From assembly GCA_964564025.1 (NCBI GenBank), contig CAZLZO010000001.1, forward strand, positions 62,001 to 126,000: DNA of 64,000 nt, in the 5' to 3' direction. The number at the start of each line of letters is the position of its first letter. Position 1 is the first letter of the stretch. The translations under genes were made by a program, and so were the position numbers. Under the pieces are notes generated by a model. It was given only the letters and a program-made list of their open reading frames with translations. It did no database searches and was not told the origin of the DNA. The stretch is from DRYM01 sp964564025 (GTDB lineage Archaea > Thermoproteota > Thermoprotei_A > EX4484-217-1). Positions 17,525 through 26,068 of this stretch are shown one piece after another.

Positions 17525-18559
17525 CTAAACCACGGGAAATAAGTTTGAAGCTAAAATGTAAACTGCAAAGCTTAAAAACGCAGCAATAGGAACTGTTAGT
17601 ATCCATGAGATTATAATGTATCCTACAACTTTCCAGTCAACACCCTTTAAGCTTCTATTTTTAGCTATTCCTACACCTATTACTGAGGATACACTAGCAT
17701 GAGTTGTTGAAATAGGCATTCCATAATTATACAGTAGCTTAGGTATTGTGCTAAAGCCCCATACAATAATAGCGTTTGAAAAAACAGCTGCTGAAGCTGA
17801 AATATAATCTAGCCTTGTTATTTTAAATCCGACAGTGTTTATTACCTTGTATCCCCACGTTAAGGCGCCTACAGTTATTCCTACAGCTCCAAGTAGCGCT
17901 AAATAGAACATTGTTGTCATATCAGGTGTTCCCATAACTTTTGAAGCTACCGTAATGTACACTCCAGTAGCATTTCCTACGTCATTGGTTCCGAAAGCGT
18001 ACGCGGAAAATGCTAAATTAAACAATAGGAAGCCTTTAAAGAACTTATCAACATTTTTACCTTTAGATATAAGGTATTTAGCTACTTTTTCTAATGCAAA
18101 ATATATTGTTATGCTAAGTATTATAGCTAAAAGAGGAGAAGTTATCCAGCTAAGAATAACCATGTAAACTACTTTCCAATTTATTCTCATAACGCCTTGA
18201 GTATACATGTAAGCTAAACCTATACCTAAAACCGCACCAACACTACTATGAGTTGTTGAAACAGGTAACCCCTTCCAAGTAACAAAAGTTATCCATAAAC
18301 CTGCCATAAGGGAAGCTATTAATGCGCCTAACGGGTCAATATCTTTAACAACACCTTTACCTATAGTTTTCATAACCATGTATCCTTGAACAATAGCTCC
18401 TAATGCTGCAAAAATAGAGAACATAATTAACGCTTTCTTAATACTTATTGCTCCAGATCCTACAGCAGTATTTGTTGGGTTTGCAGCGTCATTTGCTCCA
18501 AGGTTCCATGCTATGTAGAAGGCAAATACTAAGCCAAGAAGTAAGTACAATGTTTCCAT
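17525..18559 (-). CDS. pit: Pit-family inorganic phosphate permease
   Basis: This is a PiT-family transporter with about ten membrane segments. The duplicated signature is present: WNLGANDAAN with LPVSTTHSSVGAVLG in the first half, and FGTNDVGNATG with MPISTTHASVSSVIG in the second. Phosphate enters with a cation (H+ or Na+). I start at ATG 18559 (344 residues), since the five residues upstream from TTG 18574 are not typical of the family. It is followed by the PhoU-like gene. Confidence 0.92.
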   Translation of the reverse strand: METLYLLLGLVFAFYIAWNLGANDAANPTNTAVGSGAISIKKALIMFSIFAALGAIVQGYMVMKTIGKGVVKDIDPLGALIASLMAGLWITFVTWKGLPVSTTHSSVGAVLGIGLAYMYTQGVMRINWKVVYMVILSWITSPLLAIILSITIYFALEKVAKYLISKGKNVDKFFKGFLLFNLAFSAYAFGTNDVGNATGVYITVASKVMGTPDMTTMFYLALLGAVGITVGALTWGYKVINTVGFKITRLDYISASAAVFSNAIIVWGFSTIPKLLYNYGMPISTTHASVSSVIGVGIAKNRSLKGVDWKVVGYIIISWILTVPIAAFLSFAVYILASNLFPVV

Positions 18560-18679
18560 CGAAATAATTAACAATACAGCATTACACCTTACGTCATCAG
18601 CTTTACCATATTTGCTTCAAAGCTAGTGTCTTTACTCGAAAAATTTAAACATTATCTTAAAGACTATACTTAGCTATAC

Positions 18680-20014
18680 TTAAACTCTAATAAGTGATAA
18701 ACCGTATCCTTTCTTAAGCTTTAACTTCCAGCGCTCCTTAACTCTAATTATACCTTTTCTCCTCATTTCATCAATTATTTTAGCTAATCTTTCCTGCTTA
18801 ATCCAGTCTCCATAAATTTTTCCCGAACCATAAATTTTCATTATAAATTTCTTTATCTTGTAAGGTATTTTTCCTGGCGGAGCATTTTCTAAAGGTGAGC
18901 CAGGTAGTGGAAGGAATGTGTGTGCATGAATTCTTACTCCAAGCTTAACTAAATTCTCCATAAGTTTTATTGATTTTTCAACATCTTCCTCTGTTTCATT
19001 TGGAAAACCAAATATGAAATCAACATCAACATTAAAACCTGCTTTCAACGCTGCTTCTACCGCTGAAACTACATCCTCAACGCTGTGTCCCCTCCTAAGA
19101 ATTCTGAGAATTCTTTCGCTCCCGCTTTGCGCACCAATGATTATTTTCCTATTATCAACATGTTTTTTAAGGAGTTTAGCTAGGTCGAATGTTAAAAATT
19201 CAGGCCTTATTTCACTAGGGAAGGATCCTAGAAAAACTCTTCCACCATACCTTCTCTTTAAGAGACTAAGTGAATCTAAAAGTTCCACCAAGGAATTAAC
19301 ATTAGGTTTTAATCCGTCAACACTACCGTAAGCTAAAGCATTAGGTGTTATAAATCTTAAATCTCTTAGCCCATGCTTCCAAAATATTTCAGCATATTTC
19401 AATACATTATTAATGCTTCGGTGCCTAGGAATAAACCCGTGAATAAATGGTGTTTGACAATAACCGCATTGGAAAGGACAGCCCCTGGTTAGCTCTATAG
19501 GATTAAACATTCTCCTCCAATAAGGGAATGGAGGATAGGTATCTAACGAAATAGGTTCCACTCTTCCATTAAAGAAGTATTCTCCATGTTCCCTGTAGGC
19601 TATTCCCGGAATGGAAAATGGATCCCCTTTATCAACAATTTCACTAATGAATTGGGTAAATGTTTTCTCAGACTCTCCTAGGAACACTGCATCAAATCCT
19701 AAGTTTAACGTACCTACAGGATCCCCTGTTGCATGGGGGCCTCCAGCAACCATTATTACATTATTGCCTTTATTTTTTGAAAGATAGGTTATTAACCATA
19801 GGATTCTGTGAAGAAATGTTGTAAGTAAGCTAAACCCTACAATAACCCTCCTATATGCTTTAGCTATGGAAAATAGCTTAAAAAAGAAGTTTTCATTCTC
19901 ACTAATTAAGAATAAATCAACATTAGAAACCTCAGTATCTATAGCTGATATTAATGCGTGAATACTATACTTACACTGCTTAGAATAATACAGTGCAACA
20001 GTAACATCTTTCAT
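18680..20014 (-). CDS. B12-binding domain radical SAM protein
   Basis: A 444-residue protein. The N-terminal third is a B12-binding-like Rossmann domain (VIMVAGGPHATGDP, GFDAVFLGESEKTF). The radical SAM core begins ELTRGCPFQCGYCQTP, with the three Cys binding 4Fe-4S, and continues with GAQSGSERILRILRRGH and FIFGFPNETEEDV. The order matches the TIGR04013-type archaeal/bacterial B12-radical SAM family, whose reaction is not known. There is no adjacent gene on the same strand close enough to suggest an operon partner. Confidence 0.88.
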   Translation of the reverse strand: MKDVTVALYYSKQCKYSIHALISAIDTEVSNVDLFLISENENFFFKLFSIAKAYRRVIVGFSLLTTFLHRILWLITYLSKNKGNNVIMVAGGPHATGDPVGTLNLGFDAVFLGESEKTFTQFISEIVDKGDPFSIPGIAYREHGEYFFNGRVEPISLDTYPPFPYWRRMFNPIELTRGCPFQCGYCQTPFIHGFIPRHRSINNVLKYAEIFWKHGLRDLRFITPNALAYGSVDGLKPNVNSLVELLDSLSLLKRRYGGRVFLGSFPSEIRPEFLTFDLAKLLKKHVDNRKIIIGAQSGSERILRILRRGHSVEDVVSAVEAALKAGFNVDVDFIFGFPNETEEDVEKSIKLMENLVKLGVRIHAHTFLPLPGSPLENAPPGKIPYKIKKFIMKIYGSGKIYGDWIKQERLAKIIDEMRRKGIIRVKERWKLKLKKGYGLSLIRV

Positions 20015-20099
20015 TGCTAATTAAGCTAACCTCCACATGACTGCGTATTACCCGGTATTACCTTAGTACTTATAGTGTTAATAAATTCATTGTTAAAAC

Positions 20100-20142
20100 T
20101 TAAATATTATGGCAAAGATAATAGCTAAAGGACGGTCTTTAG
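20100..20142 (+). promoter_or_regulatory. Pilin promoter (TATA) and short hairpin
   Basis: TTAAATATT at 20100-20108 is placed like an archaeal TATA box. CTAAAG (20125-20130) and CTTTAG (20137-20142) can form a 6-base stem with a GACGGT loop near the expected transcript start, followed by the GGTGAT ribosome site and GTG 20155. Confidence 0.4.
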
Positions 20143-20154
20143 GGTGATTTAGCT

Positions 20155-20589
20155 GTGAAGAGGAAAGCTATTTCACCCGTAATAGCAACACTACTGCTAA
20201 TACTAATAGCAATAGCAGCAAGCATACTAGTCTACGTATGGGTAACAGGTTATGCTTCCTCAATAACAGGTGCTGAGACAATACAGTTACAGGAGAGAAT
20301 AAAGGTAGATGCTGTTAGCGCACCTAATGGGACAGCTGGCGCAAACGTGACCATATATGTGAGAAACATTGGTAACGTTGAAGTTAACGTTACCAGCGCT
20401 TACATAATAGATTCAATTACATCAGCCGTTGTAGGGTATAATGATACAAACTGTACATTAGCCACAGGACAAGTAAGGTCGCTTAATGTAACATTAACGA
20501 GCAATTTAACTGTAGGAAGAACGTACATAGCGAAGGTAGTGACTAAGAACGGCGTAGAAGCAACATATTCCTTCGTTTATAGGGAGTAG
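20155..20589 (+). CDS. Archaeal type IV pilin-like secreted protein
   Basis: 144 residues starting at GTG 20155 behind GGTGAT. The N-terminus is a class III signal peptide: MKRKAISPVIATLLLI, with the cleavage site before AISPV and a long hydrophobic helix used for subunit packing. The rest is Thr/Val-rich with about seven N-x-S/T sequons (NGT, NVT, NDT, NCT, NVT, NLT and others), consistent with an N-glycosylated surface filament subunit. No prepilin peptidase or assembly ATPase is nearby, so the filament type is not known. Confidence 0.88.
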   Translation: MKRKAISPVIATLLLILIAIAASILVYVWVTGYASSITGAETIQLQERIKVDAVSAPNGTAGANVTIYVRNIGNVEVNVTSAYIIDSITSAVVGYNDTNCTLATGQVRSLNVTLTSNLTVGRTYIAKVVTKNGVEATYSFVYRE

Positions 20590-20599
20590 TAAGCTAAAG

Positions 20600-20620
20600 G
20601 TTAATGTTTATTTTTTAAAT
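20600..20620 (+). terminator. T-rich termination region between convergent genes
   Basis: The 63 bases between the pilin stop and the end of the converging gene contain TTTATTTTTT (20607-20616). Archaeal RNA polymerase can terminate at such T-runs without a hairpin. Confidence 0.35.
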
Positions 20621-20652
20621 TTAAACCAAAGTTTTACAATTACAATTTAAGC

Positions 20653-21984
20653 TTATACTAAACCCGTTTTTTCCAGAAACATCGTCATTATTTTATCTAA
20701 TGTTGGATTGCTTAATTCTCTTAAATAGTAGTTTACTTTTGCGAAAGGCTTATTCAAGTTTATGATTTTATGTAGCTTCGTTGGCGTACCTAAGATTACG
20801 GATTCTGCTGGAACCTTCTTCAACGTTTCTTCTAAATCCTTTAATTGCCTATTATTGTAACCTATTGTTGGAATTACTTCTTTTAAGTGAGGATATTTCA
20901 TATAGACTTGTTTTAATGTACCTACAGCATATGGTTTTGGATTAATTATTTTTGCCCCCAACTGTTTTGCCGCCATGTATCCTGCACCAAAACCTAGCCC
21001 TCCATGAGTTACTGTTGGGCCATCTTCTACAATTACAACTTTTCTCCCTTTTACAAGTCCAGGTTTATCTACGGAGATTTCAGATGATGCCTTAATTATT
21101 GTTGCTTTAGGATTAACTTTTTTAACGTTATACACTATTTTATTTACATTCTCCTCAGATGCAACATTTACTTTATTTATTACTACTATGTCGGCCATTC
21201 TAACATTTACTTCTCCAGGATAAGTTCCCACTTCCTGCCCCGGCCTTAGAGCATCTGCTACAACAATATGTAAGTCTGGTTTGAAGAACGGTACGTCATT
21301 GTTTCCTCCATCCCAAAGTATTATATCCGCTTCTTTCTCAGCCTCCCTTAAAACTTTCTCATAGTCTATCCCTGCATAAACAACTACTCCCATGTCTATG
21401 TAGTGCTCGTATTCCTCCCTTTCCTCAATGGTGCATCCGTAGTAATCTAAATCCTCATACGTTCTAAATTTTTGAATTCTCTGTTTAAGAAAATCTCCAT
21501 AAGCCATCGGATGCCTTACTACAGCCACCTTAATACCTTTTTCCCTAAGTATTTCAACTATTTTCCTACTTACCGTACTTTTACCGGACCCCGTTCTAAC
21601 AGCAGTAACTGCTATCACGGGTTTAGATGATTTTAGCATTGTTGACCCAGGTCCAAGAAGCCAAAAGTCTGCACCTGCTGCTAATACTTCAGAAAATTTA
21701 TGACCGACGTCTTCATGTGCTAAATCACTATATGATAGAACAACAACGTCTACCCTATAGTCTCTAATTAGCTTTGTTAGCATCGATTCGGGATATATTG
21801 GTATACCTTCCGGGTATAGAGGTCCAGCTAGTTCTGGAGGATACTTTCTATTTTCGATCCCGGGAATCTGTGATGCTGTAAAAGCAATTACTTCATAGTC
21901 AGGATTGTTTCTAAAGAATACGTTAAAATTATGGAAATCTCTTCCGCCAGCACCCATTATTATAACTTTTTTCCGTTTAGCCAT
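20653..21984 (-). CDS. Cyclic 2,3-diphosphoglycerate synthase/COG2403 P-loop protein
   Basis: A 443-residue protein. It begins VIIMGAGGRDFHNFNVFFR, a Rossmann-like block, then has the P-loop AVRTGSGKSTVSRKI, ILWDGGNNDVPFFKPD and VVINKVNVAS (NKxD-like), all typical of the COG2403 family. Archaeal members are annotated as cyclic 2,3-diphosphoglycerate synthase, which makes a thermoprotective solute from 2,3-bisphosphoglycerate, or simply as a predicted GTPase. Length and motif order fit that family throughout, but biochemical identity is inferred. Transcribed alone. Confidence 0.82.
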   Translation of the reverse strand: MAKRKKVIIMGAGGRDFHNFNVFFRNNPDYEVIAFTASQIPGIENRKYPPELAGPLYPEGIPIYPESMLTKLIRDYRVDVVVLSYSDLAHEDVGHKFSEVLAAGADFWLLGPGSTMLKSSKPVIAVTAVRTGSGKSTVSRKIVEILREKGIKVAVVRHPMAYGDFLKQRIQKFRTYEDLDYYGCTIEEREEYEHYIDMGVVVYAGIDYEKVLREAEKEADIILWDGGNNDVPFFKPDLHIVVADALRPGQEVGTYPGEVNVRMADIVVINKVNVASEENVNKIVYNVKKVNPKATIIKASSEISVDKPGLVKGRKVVIVEDGPTVTHGGLGFGAGYMAAKQLGAKIINPKPYAVGTLKQVYMKYPHLKEVIPTIGYNNRQLKDLEETLKKVPAESVILGTPTKLHKIINLNKPFAKVNYYLRELSNPTLDKIMTMFLEKTGLV

Positions 21985-22205
21985 GCATATAACCGCTTAC
22001 GCATTAAGAAAGCAATTTACTATATTTTTTATGTTGAAAAAATTCCGTTAAAAAGAAAATTTATAGAATATTTTCTACACAGTAAAAAATACTACATTAA
22101 ATATTTTTTCATTGAATCATTTAGCAACATAAGTTACATGAACTATTATGAATCATGGACTTACCATTTAATTAGGCTATTAAAAATTTTACAAGGAGAA
22201 AACGT

Positions 22206-23291
22206 TTAGACAGCTTCTTTTAAGTATTTACCGTATTCACCGCTTTCCTCTCCTCCAATATCCAGCATCTTCCAACCTTTAGGGCATCCTTTTCCAAATC
22301 TTATAGGTTTCTTAAGCCTACTGAGCAATACTACTCTACTAGGTATGCTTTCCGAAACTACAGGATAAGATGATTCCTCAGCTACTTTTTTGGCGAACTC
22401 CCTTACTTCAGCATGTGATGGCATAGCTTCTCTTGGAAGTCTTTTAGTAGAAGCACCAACATGCATATATGCTTTCACTTCAACATATGTTGGCTGAGCT
22501 AAGTCTATTAGCTTAGCAAATCCTTTAGCGTCTTTACCGCTCATGTTTATTCCCTTCATAACAGTTATTCTCATAACTGTAGGACATGTGAAACTCGGTA
22601 ATATTTCGAGAGATTTTAGAGAAAGTTCCCAAGCCCTAGGAGCTAACGGTACATTTAGCTTCTGATACATTTCCTTATTCCAAGCTTCAAATGAAACATA
22701 TAATTGACTAGGTTCCTCCTCGAGATTAGCTAAAATATCAGGCCTAATAGCTCTAGTTACGACGAAAGTAGTTAGCCCCCTACGGTGAAATTCTTGAATA
22801 AGCTCTCCAAGTCTAGGATATAAGAGGGGTTCTCCAGTAAGGCTTATTGCTACATGCTTTGGCTCATATGCTTCGTTAAGTAATTTCTTATTGGCTTTGG
22901 GATTACCTTTATATCCTGAGAGAATTCTATACCACTCTCTAAATATTCCTTCAACTATTTCTTCAGGTTCATCTATTACTGGAAGCCTTGTTTCATCCCA
23001 TTCTATACCTACATCTTGCGGTCTAAATCTCCAACAGTGAATACAAGCATTCCAGCACCATAAAATAGCCGGAGACATTTGAATGCATCTATGGCTTTCG
23101 ATACCATAGAACTTACATTTGTAGCAAAATCTGTTTTCTAGAAGCGCTGCTTTAGTCCAATGACAAATCTTTACAGCGCTGTGATGCCCAACTATATGGT
23201 ACTTTTGCTTTCTAAGTATAGCGAAAAGTGCCTTATAGGGATCCTTTTTAGCCTCCTCATAGTTTATTTGGATCCTTTTCCTTCTAACCAT
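22206..23291 (-). CDS. twy1: TYW1 4-demethylwyosine synthase
   Basis: A 361-residue radical SAM enzyme acting on guanosine-37 of tRNA-Phe. Cys79, Cys83 and Cys86 (CWNACIHCW) bind the SAM 4Fe-4S cluster. Cys43, Cys56 and Cys69, spaced exactly 13 and 13 residues apart and ending 10 before the SAM cluster, match the second Fe-S cluster of archaeal TYW1. SLTGEPLLYP and YVSFEAWNKEMYQKLN are further family signatures. It makes the tricyclic base from N1-methylguanosine and pyruvate. Start ATG 23291. Confidence 0.95.
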   Translation of the reverse strand: MVRRKRIQINYEEAKKDPYKALFAILRKQKYHIVGHHSAVKICHWTKAALLENRFCYKCKFYGIESHRCIQMSPAILWCWNACIHCWRFRPQDVGIEWDETRLPVIDEPEEIVEGIFREWYRILSGYKGNPKANKKLLNEAYEPKHVAISLTGEPLLYPRLGELIQEFHRRGLTTFVVTRAIRPDILANLEEEPSQLYVSFEAWNKEMYQKLNVPLAPRAWELSLKSLEILPSFTCPTVMRITVMKGINMSGKDAKGFAKLIDLAQPTYVEVKAYMHVGASTKRLPREAMPSHAEVREFAKKVAEESSYPVVSESIPSRVVLLSRLKKPIRFGKGCPKGWKMLDIGGEESGEYGKYLKEAV

Positions 23292-23455
23292 AGCGTATCA
23301 CTTCCTTCTTCACTTACACTTGATACCTACATGTACGAAAATATATATTATTTAGTTGAATAGTGTTGAAAAATATCAAATTATTATTTGAACAATGTTT
23401 AATTAGATAATGTACGTTACATTGTAAATATTGTCATTTACGTTAAAGCAAGCAC

Positions 23456-23462
23456 TTTATAA
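23456..23462 (+). promoter_or_regulatory. TATA box of the C/D sRNA
   Basis: TTTATAA lies 28 bases upstream of the expected 5' end of the guide RNA, the usual archaeal TATA-to-start distance. Confidence 0.5.
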
Positions 23463-23487
23463 GGTACTTTCTTAACTATTAGTTTAG

Positions 23488-23553
23488 GTTATGATGATAG
23501 GCGGGCTTACCCGACGCATAATGATATGTGAGGAGTGCGGTCGTATCTGAAGT
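23488..23553 (+). ncRNA. Box C/D guide sRNA
   Basis: All elements appear in order: box C ATGATGA (23491-23497), a 13-base guide, box D' CCGA (23511-23514), box C' close to ATGATAT (23521-23527), a second guide of about 19 bases, and box D CTGA (23547-23550). C to D spans 60 bases, typical for archaea. The first two guide bases by D and D' suggest targets pairing with GTCGTAT (before D) and GCTTAC (before D'); I could not name the rRNA or tRNA target. It lies in an otherwise empty 260-base gap with its own TATA box. Confidence 0.78.
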
Positions 23554-24324
23554 TTAGCTACCATAAATTATCCATTCTTTCTCTTCACCTTTCTCTTCAA
23601 GAGATACCTTCTTATTACTTATGGAAAATATTATGCCCTCAAGGAATCCTTTTAAAAGAAATCCGTCTATCAAAACGTCTTTTATTTTGAAAGTAACGTC
23701 TCCTGTTTCAACATTAAACCTTGCTACATCATAGTCTTTTATCCACCCAAACGCTTTGAGAGATTCAAAAGCGAAGTGCATGAATAATAAGTTATTGTTA
23801 AGGTACTTTAAAAGCTCTCCCCATAGCGTTACGAATTTCTTTCCATACTCAAACCCCATGAAGTACAGGAAAACGTCTTTTGCTTTACCGAATCTCTGTG
23901 TTAAACCATCAAGTATCATATCCCATGTTGACTTCGTGAACATTATTATTGGTTCGAAGTGCATTTCAATAGAATAATTGAAGTCTGGAGTTACAACATT
24001 ACCTATTTCCTTATGTCCCACATGAATCTCTACAATATCGTTTATTTGGTTAAGAATATTCTTTAGTTCTCTTTCATCAAGGTTAGAGTTTGTTAAGTCA
24101 GCTAGAAAAACCCATGAACCAATTTCCTCGCCTACCTCTACACTATGTATTCCCGTTAATATCTTTACGCCGTGCTCCCTTAGCACGCTAGATATTTTGT
24201 GGAGAACATCTACTCCGAATCTAAGCCTTAACCCAATAAACGTTAAGCTCCTACCTTCCTTATTCATCACCGTTCTAGGAAGCCGAACTTTTATCTCAGG
24301 TTCTCTTCTAGACTGTGTACTCAA
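23554..24324 (-). CDS. ACT-like plus V4R-like domain protein
   Basis: A 256-residue soluble protein starting at TTG 24324 behind AGGTG. The first about 95 residues look like an ACT ligand-binding domain (FIGLRLRFGVDVLHKISSVL, then LADLTNSNLDERELKN). The rest resembles a V4R small-ligand domain: MGFEYGKKFVTLWGEL, then FESLKAFGWIKDYDVARF and FLLKGFLEGIIFSI. No DNA-binding helix is evident. Such combinations occur in archaeal small-molecule-sensing regulators. The ligand is unknown and the domain calls are by pattern only. Confidence 0.55.
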   Translation of the reverse strand: MSTQSRREPEIKVRLPRTVMNKEGRSLTFIGLRLRFGVDVLHKISSVLREHGVKILTGIHSVEVGEEIGSWVFLADLTNSNLDERELKNILNQINDIVEIHVGHKEIGNVVTPDFNYSIEMHFEPIIMFTKSTWDMILDGLTQRFGKAKDVFLYFMGFEYGKKFVTLWGELLKYLNNNLLFMHFAFESLKAFGWIKDYDVARFNVETGDVTFKIKDVLIDGFLLKGFLEGIIFSISNKKVSLEEKGEEKEWIIYGS

Positions 24325-24404
24325 ATTTCAAACACCTAATATTACCATTATTCGATACTCTAGAAATAAACGTTATCTCAGTTTGTAATTATATCATCAA
24401 TAAT

Positions 24405-25394
24405 TTATTTAGGCTTCTCTTTCATTAGCGTAAATGGGTTAATAGGGCAAGCTACATAATTGCACATAGCATGTCTTGAAGCCCAGAATTGGTGAAAAAT
24501 AAGCCACCAAACACCATAGCTTCCAATAATCTTAAGCATGTTTAATAAGTTACTTGCTAAGTATGACGAGTAAATGTCAGTAACCATTATGGCTAAAGCT
24601 ACTGCCCAAACGGGTGCTTCTTGAAGAACTGCTTTTGCTCTATACTTAAGCAATTTTAATCCCATGTATCCAAAACCTAAAGCCCAAGCTGCTACCGCTA
24701 AATGTAGTGGAAGATTACTAACGTAATATTTTATTTGAGCTATTGAAATTACTAATAAAGTAGCTAGTAGCGGAATCATATGTAACGCATATCTCATAAT
24801 GTTCCTATAGTATTGTATAATGGCATATGTTGTTGGTAATTCTCCAGAAGTATAGTCATCAAGTCTATACATGGCTAGTGAAGCTCTATATACGAATCCC
24901 ACCAGTAATAAGCCTATTAACCACACTAGTGTAGGATAGTTTGTAACGGAAAAATACCCCACGCTATAACTTAGCATGAAACCGAAGACCGCGTAAAATT
25001 CATTATGGCTTTCTACATAAAGTTTCGCAGCCCTAATTGCAACAACGCCTAAAAGTAGAAGCCACCATCTCTGAGTAAACATTATTATTATCGCTAATAT
25101 TGCAGCTAAAATTATTGACATTCGAGACATTTTCTTAGCTTGTTTTTCCGAAACACTTACTTCGCTTCTGAAAGCTGAAAAGCCTCCTTTATCATGTATT
25201 ACATCTAATGAGTGCTGGTAAAGCCCTTGAATTACGAGCATCCCAAAAACGCCAGCTATGAAAGCTACCCATGTGTTTAATGACAGATCACCTAGCTTAG
25301 AGAGATACGCTAAGGAGAAACCTAAAATGGCGGGATACCATGATGTTCTAACTATAACGTCAAGGTAAATTAGCTTAGCTAAGCTCTTAATCAT
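24405..25394 (-). CDS. UbiA-like prenyltransferase-family membrane protein
   Basis: A 329-residue protein with about eight to nine membrane helices. HSLDVIHDKGG (near 62) occupies the place of the first Asp-rich motif of UbiA prenyltransferases (NDxxD) and YRLDDYTSGE (near 172) that of the second, so both metal-binding sites are kept in a modified form. The C-terminus has CNYVACPINPF, two Cys that could be functional. The prenyl donor and acceptor are not clear. The start overlaps the stop of the upstream microprotein by 4 bases. Confidence 0.7.
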   Translation of the reverse strand: MIKSLAKLIYLDVIVRTSWYPAILGFSLAYLSKLGDLSLNTWVAFIAGVFGMLVIQGLYQHSLDVIHDKGGFSAFRSEVSVSEKQAKKMSRMSIILAAILAIIIMFTQRWWLLLLGVVAIRAAKLYVESHNEFYAVFGFMLSYSVGYFSVTNYPTLVWLIGLLLVGFVYRASLAMYRLDDYTSGELPTTYAIIQYYRNIMRYALHMIPLLATLLVISIAQIKYYVSNLPLHLAVAAWALGFGYMGLKLLKYRAKAVLQEAPVWAVALAIMVTDIYSSYLASNLLNMLKIIGSYGVWWLIFHQFWASRHAMCNYVACPINPFTLMKEKPK

Positions 25395-25510
25395 AAGATA
25401 ATCACCAAAATAATAATAACTGCTAATATTAGGTAGTATAGGAAAGCTGAGAGAGTGTTTGGCTCCACAAAACCATACCTTTTAGCTCTACGTAGCTTCT
25501 TTTCAGACAT
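25391..25510 (-). CDS. 39-residue single-helix membrane microprotein
   Basis: ATG 25510 to TGA 25391. The N-terminal half is basic (SEKKLRRAKRYGF), then a hydrophobic helix (SAFLYYLILAVIIILVIIL) ends the protein, giving an N-in topology. It begins 3 bases after the CBS gene stop, has GAGG 11 bases upstream, and its stop overlaps the UbiA-like start (ATGA). These three facts make it a likely real gene joining the two neighbours in one operon. Family unknown. Confidence 0.7.
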   Translation of the reverse strand: MSEKKLRRAKRYGFVEPNTLSAFLYYLILAVIIILVIIL

Positions 25511-25513
25511 GGT

Positions 25514-26005
25514 CTAGTGTTCCTCTATTCCAAATATCTTCTTTAAAAGAAACCTTCTTGAAATAATGGCTTTAGGTTTACCTTTATCATCAACAATTAT
25601 TATATGAGATATTCTATATTTACTCATTAAATCTATGGCGTCACGTACCTTTGCTGAATCTTTCAGTGATATAGGATTTCTCGTCATAATTTCTCTAACA
25701 GTTATTTTCTCAGGTTTTGGACGCTTAGGTACAGCTAAAAGTCTTAATCTATATGGAAGCTCTAAGCGGAGAATTTTAAGTAAATCAAGCTTAGTAATTA
25801 TTCCAACAATTTTGCCTTTCCTTCCTACAACTACTGCCGCATCAGCTTTTTGCCTTTTAGCGGCATCTATGAATATTTCAACAGGCATGTCTTCTTCGAC
25901 AGCAATTAAAGGTTGCAACTCCTCTATGTGTTCCCTTAATGTTGACTCAAGAATCTTCTCTATTTCTTCACGTTTAATTATGAAGAATGACAAGTCGTAT
26001 CCCAT
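25514..26005 (-). CDS. CBS-domain pair protein
   Basis: A 163-residue protein consisting mainly of two CBS motifs (Bateman module): DAAVVVGRKGKIVGIITKLD in the first, and REIMTRNPISLKDSAKVRDA with SHIIIVDDKGKPKAIIS in the second. Such modules bind adenine nucleotides and control linked transporters or enzymes. It begins 63 bases after the antiporter gene stops and is followed by the microprotein and the UbiA-like gene. Confidence 0.88.
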   Translation of the reverse strand: MGYDLSFFIIKREEIEKILESTLREHIEELQPLIAVEEDMPVEIFIDAAKRQKADAAVVVGRKGKIVGIITKLDLLKILRLELPYRLRLLAVPKRPKPEKITVREIMTRNPISLKDSAKVRDAIDLMSKYRISHIIIVDDKGKPKAIISRRFLLKKIFGIEEH

Positions 26006-26068
26006 ATGTTAACGTTTTTCACCAGTAATTAGTATATTCCCTAAAACAATATATAGTATTTCTTTAAA

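Noticed and set aside
21985..22205. Gap between the cyclic-DPG synthase-like gene and twy1, with a plus-strand ORF reading into it
   Set aside because: The ORF is AT-driven and has no ribosome site. I see only an AT-rich promoter region for the minus-strand gene.
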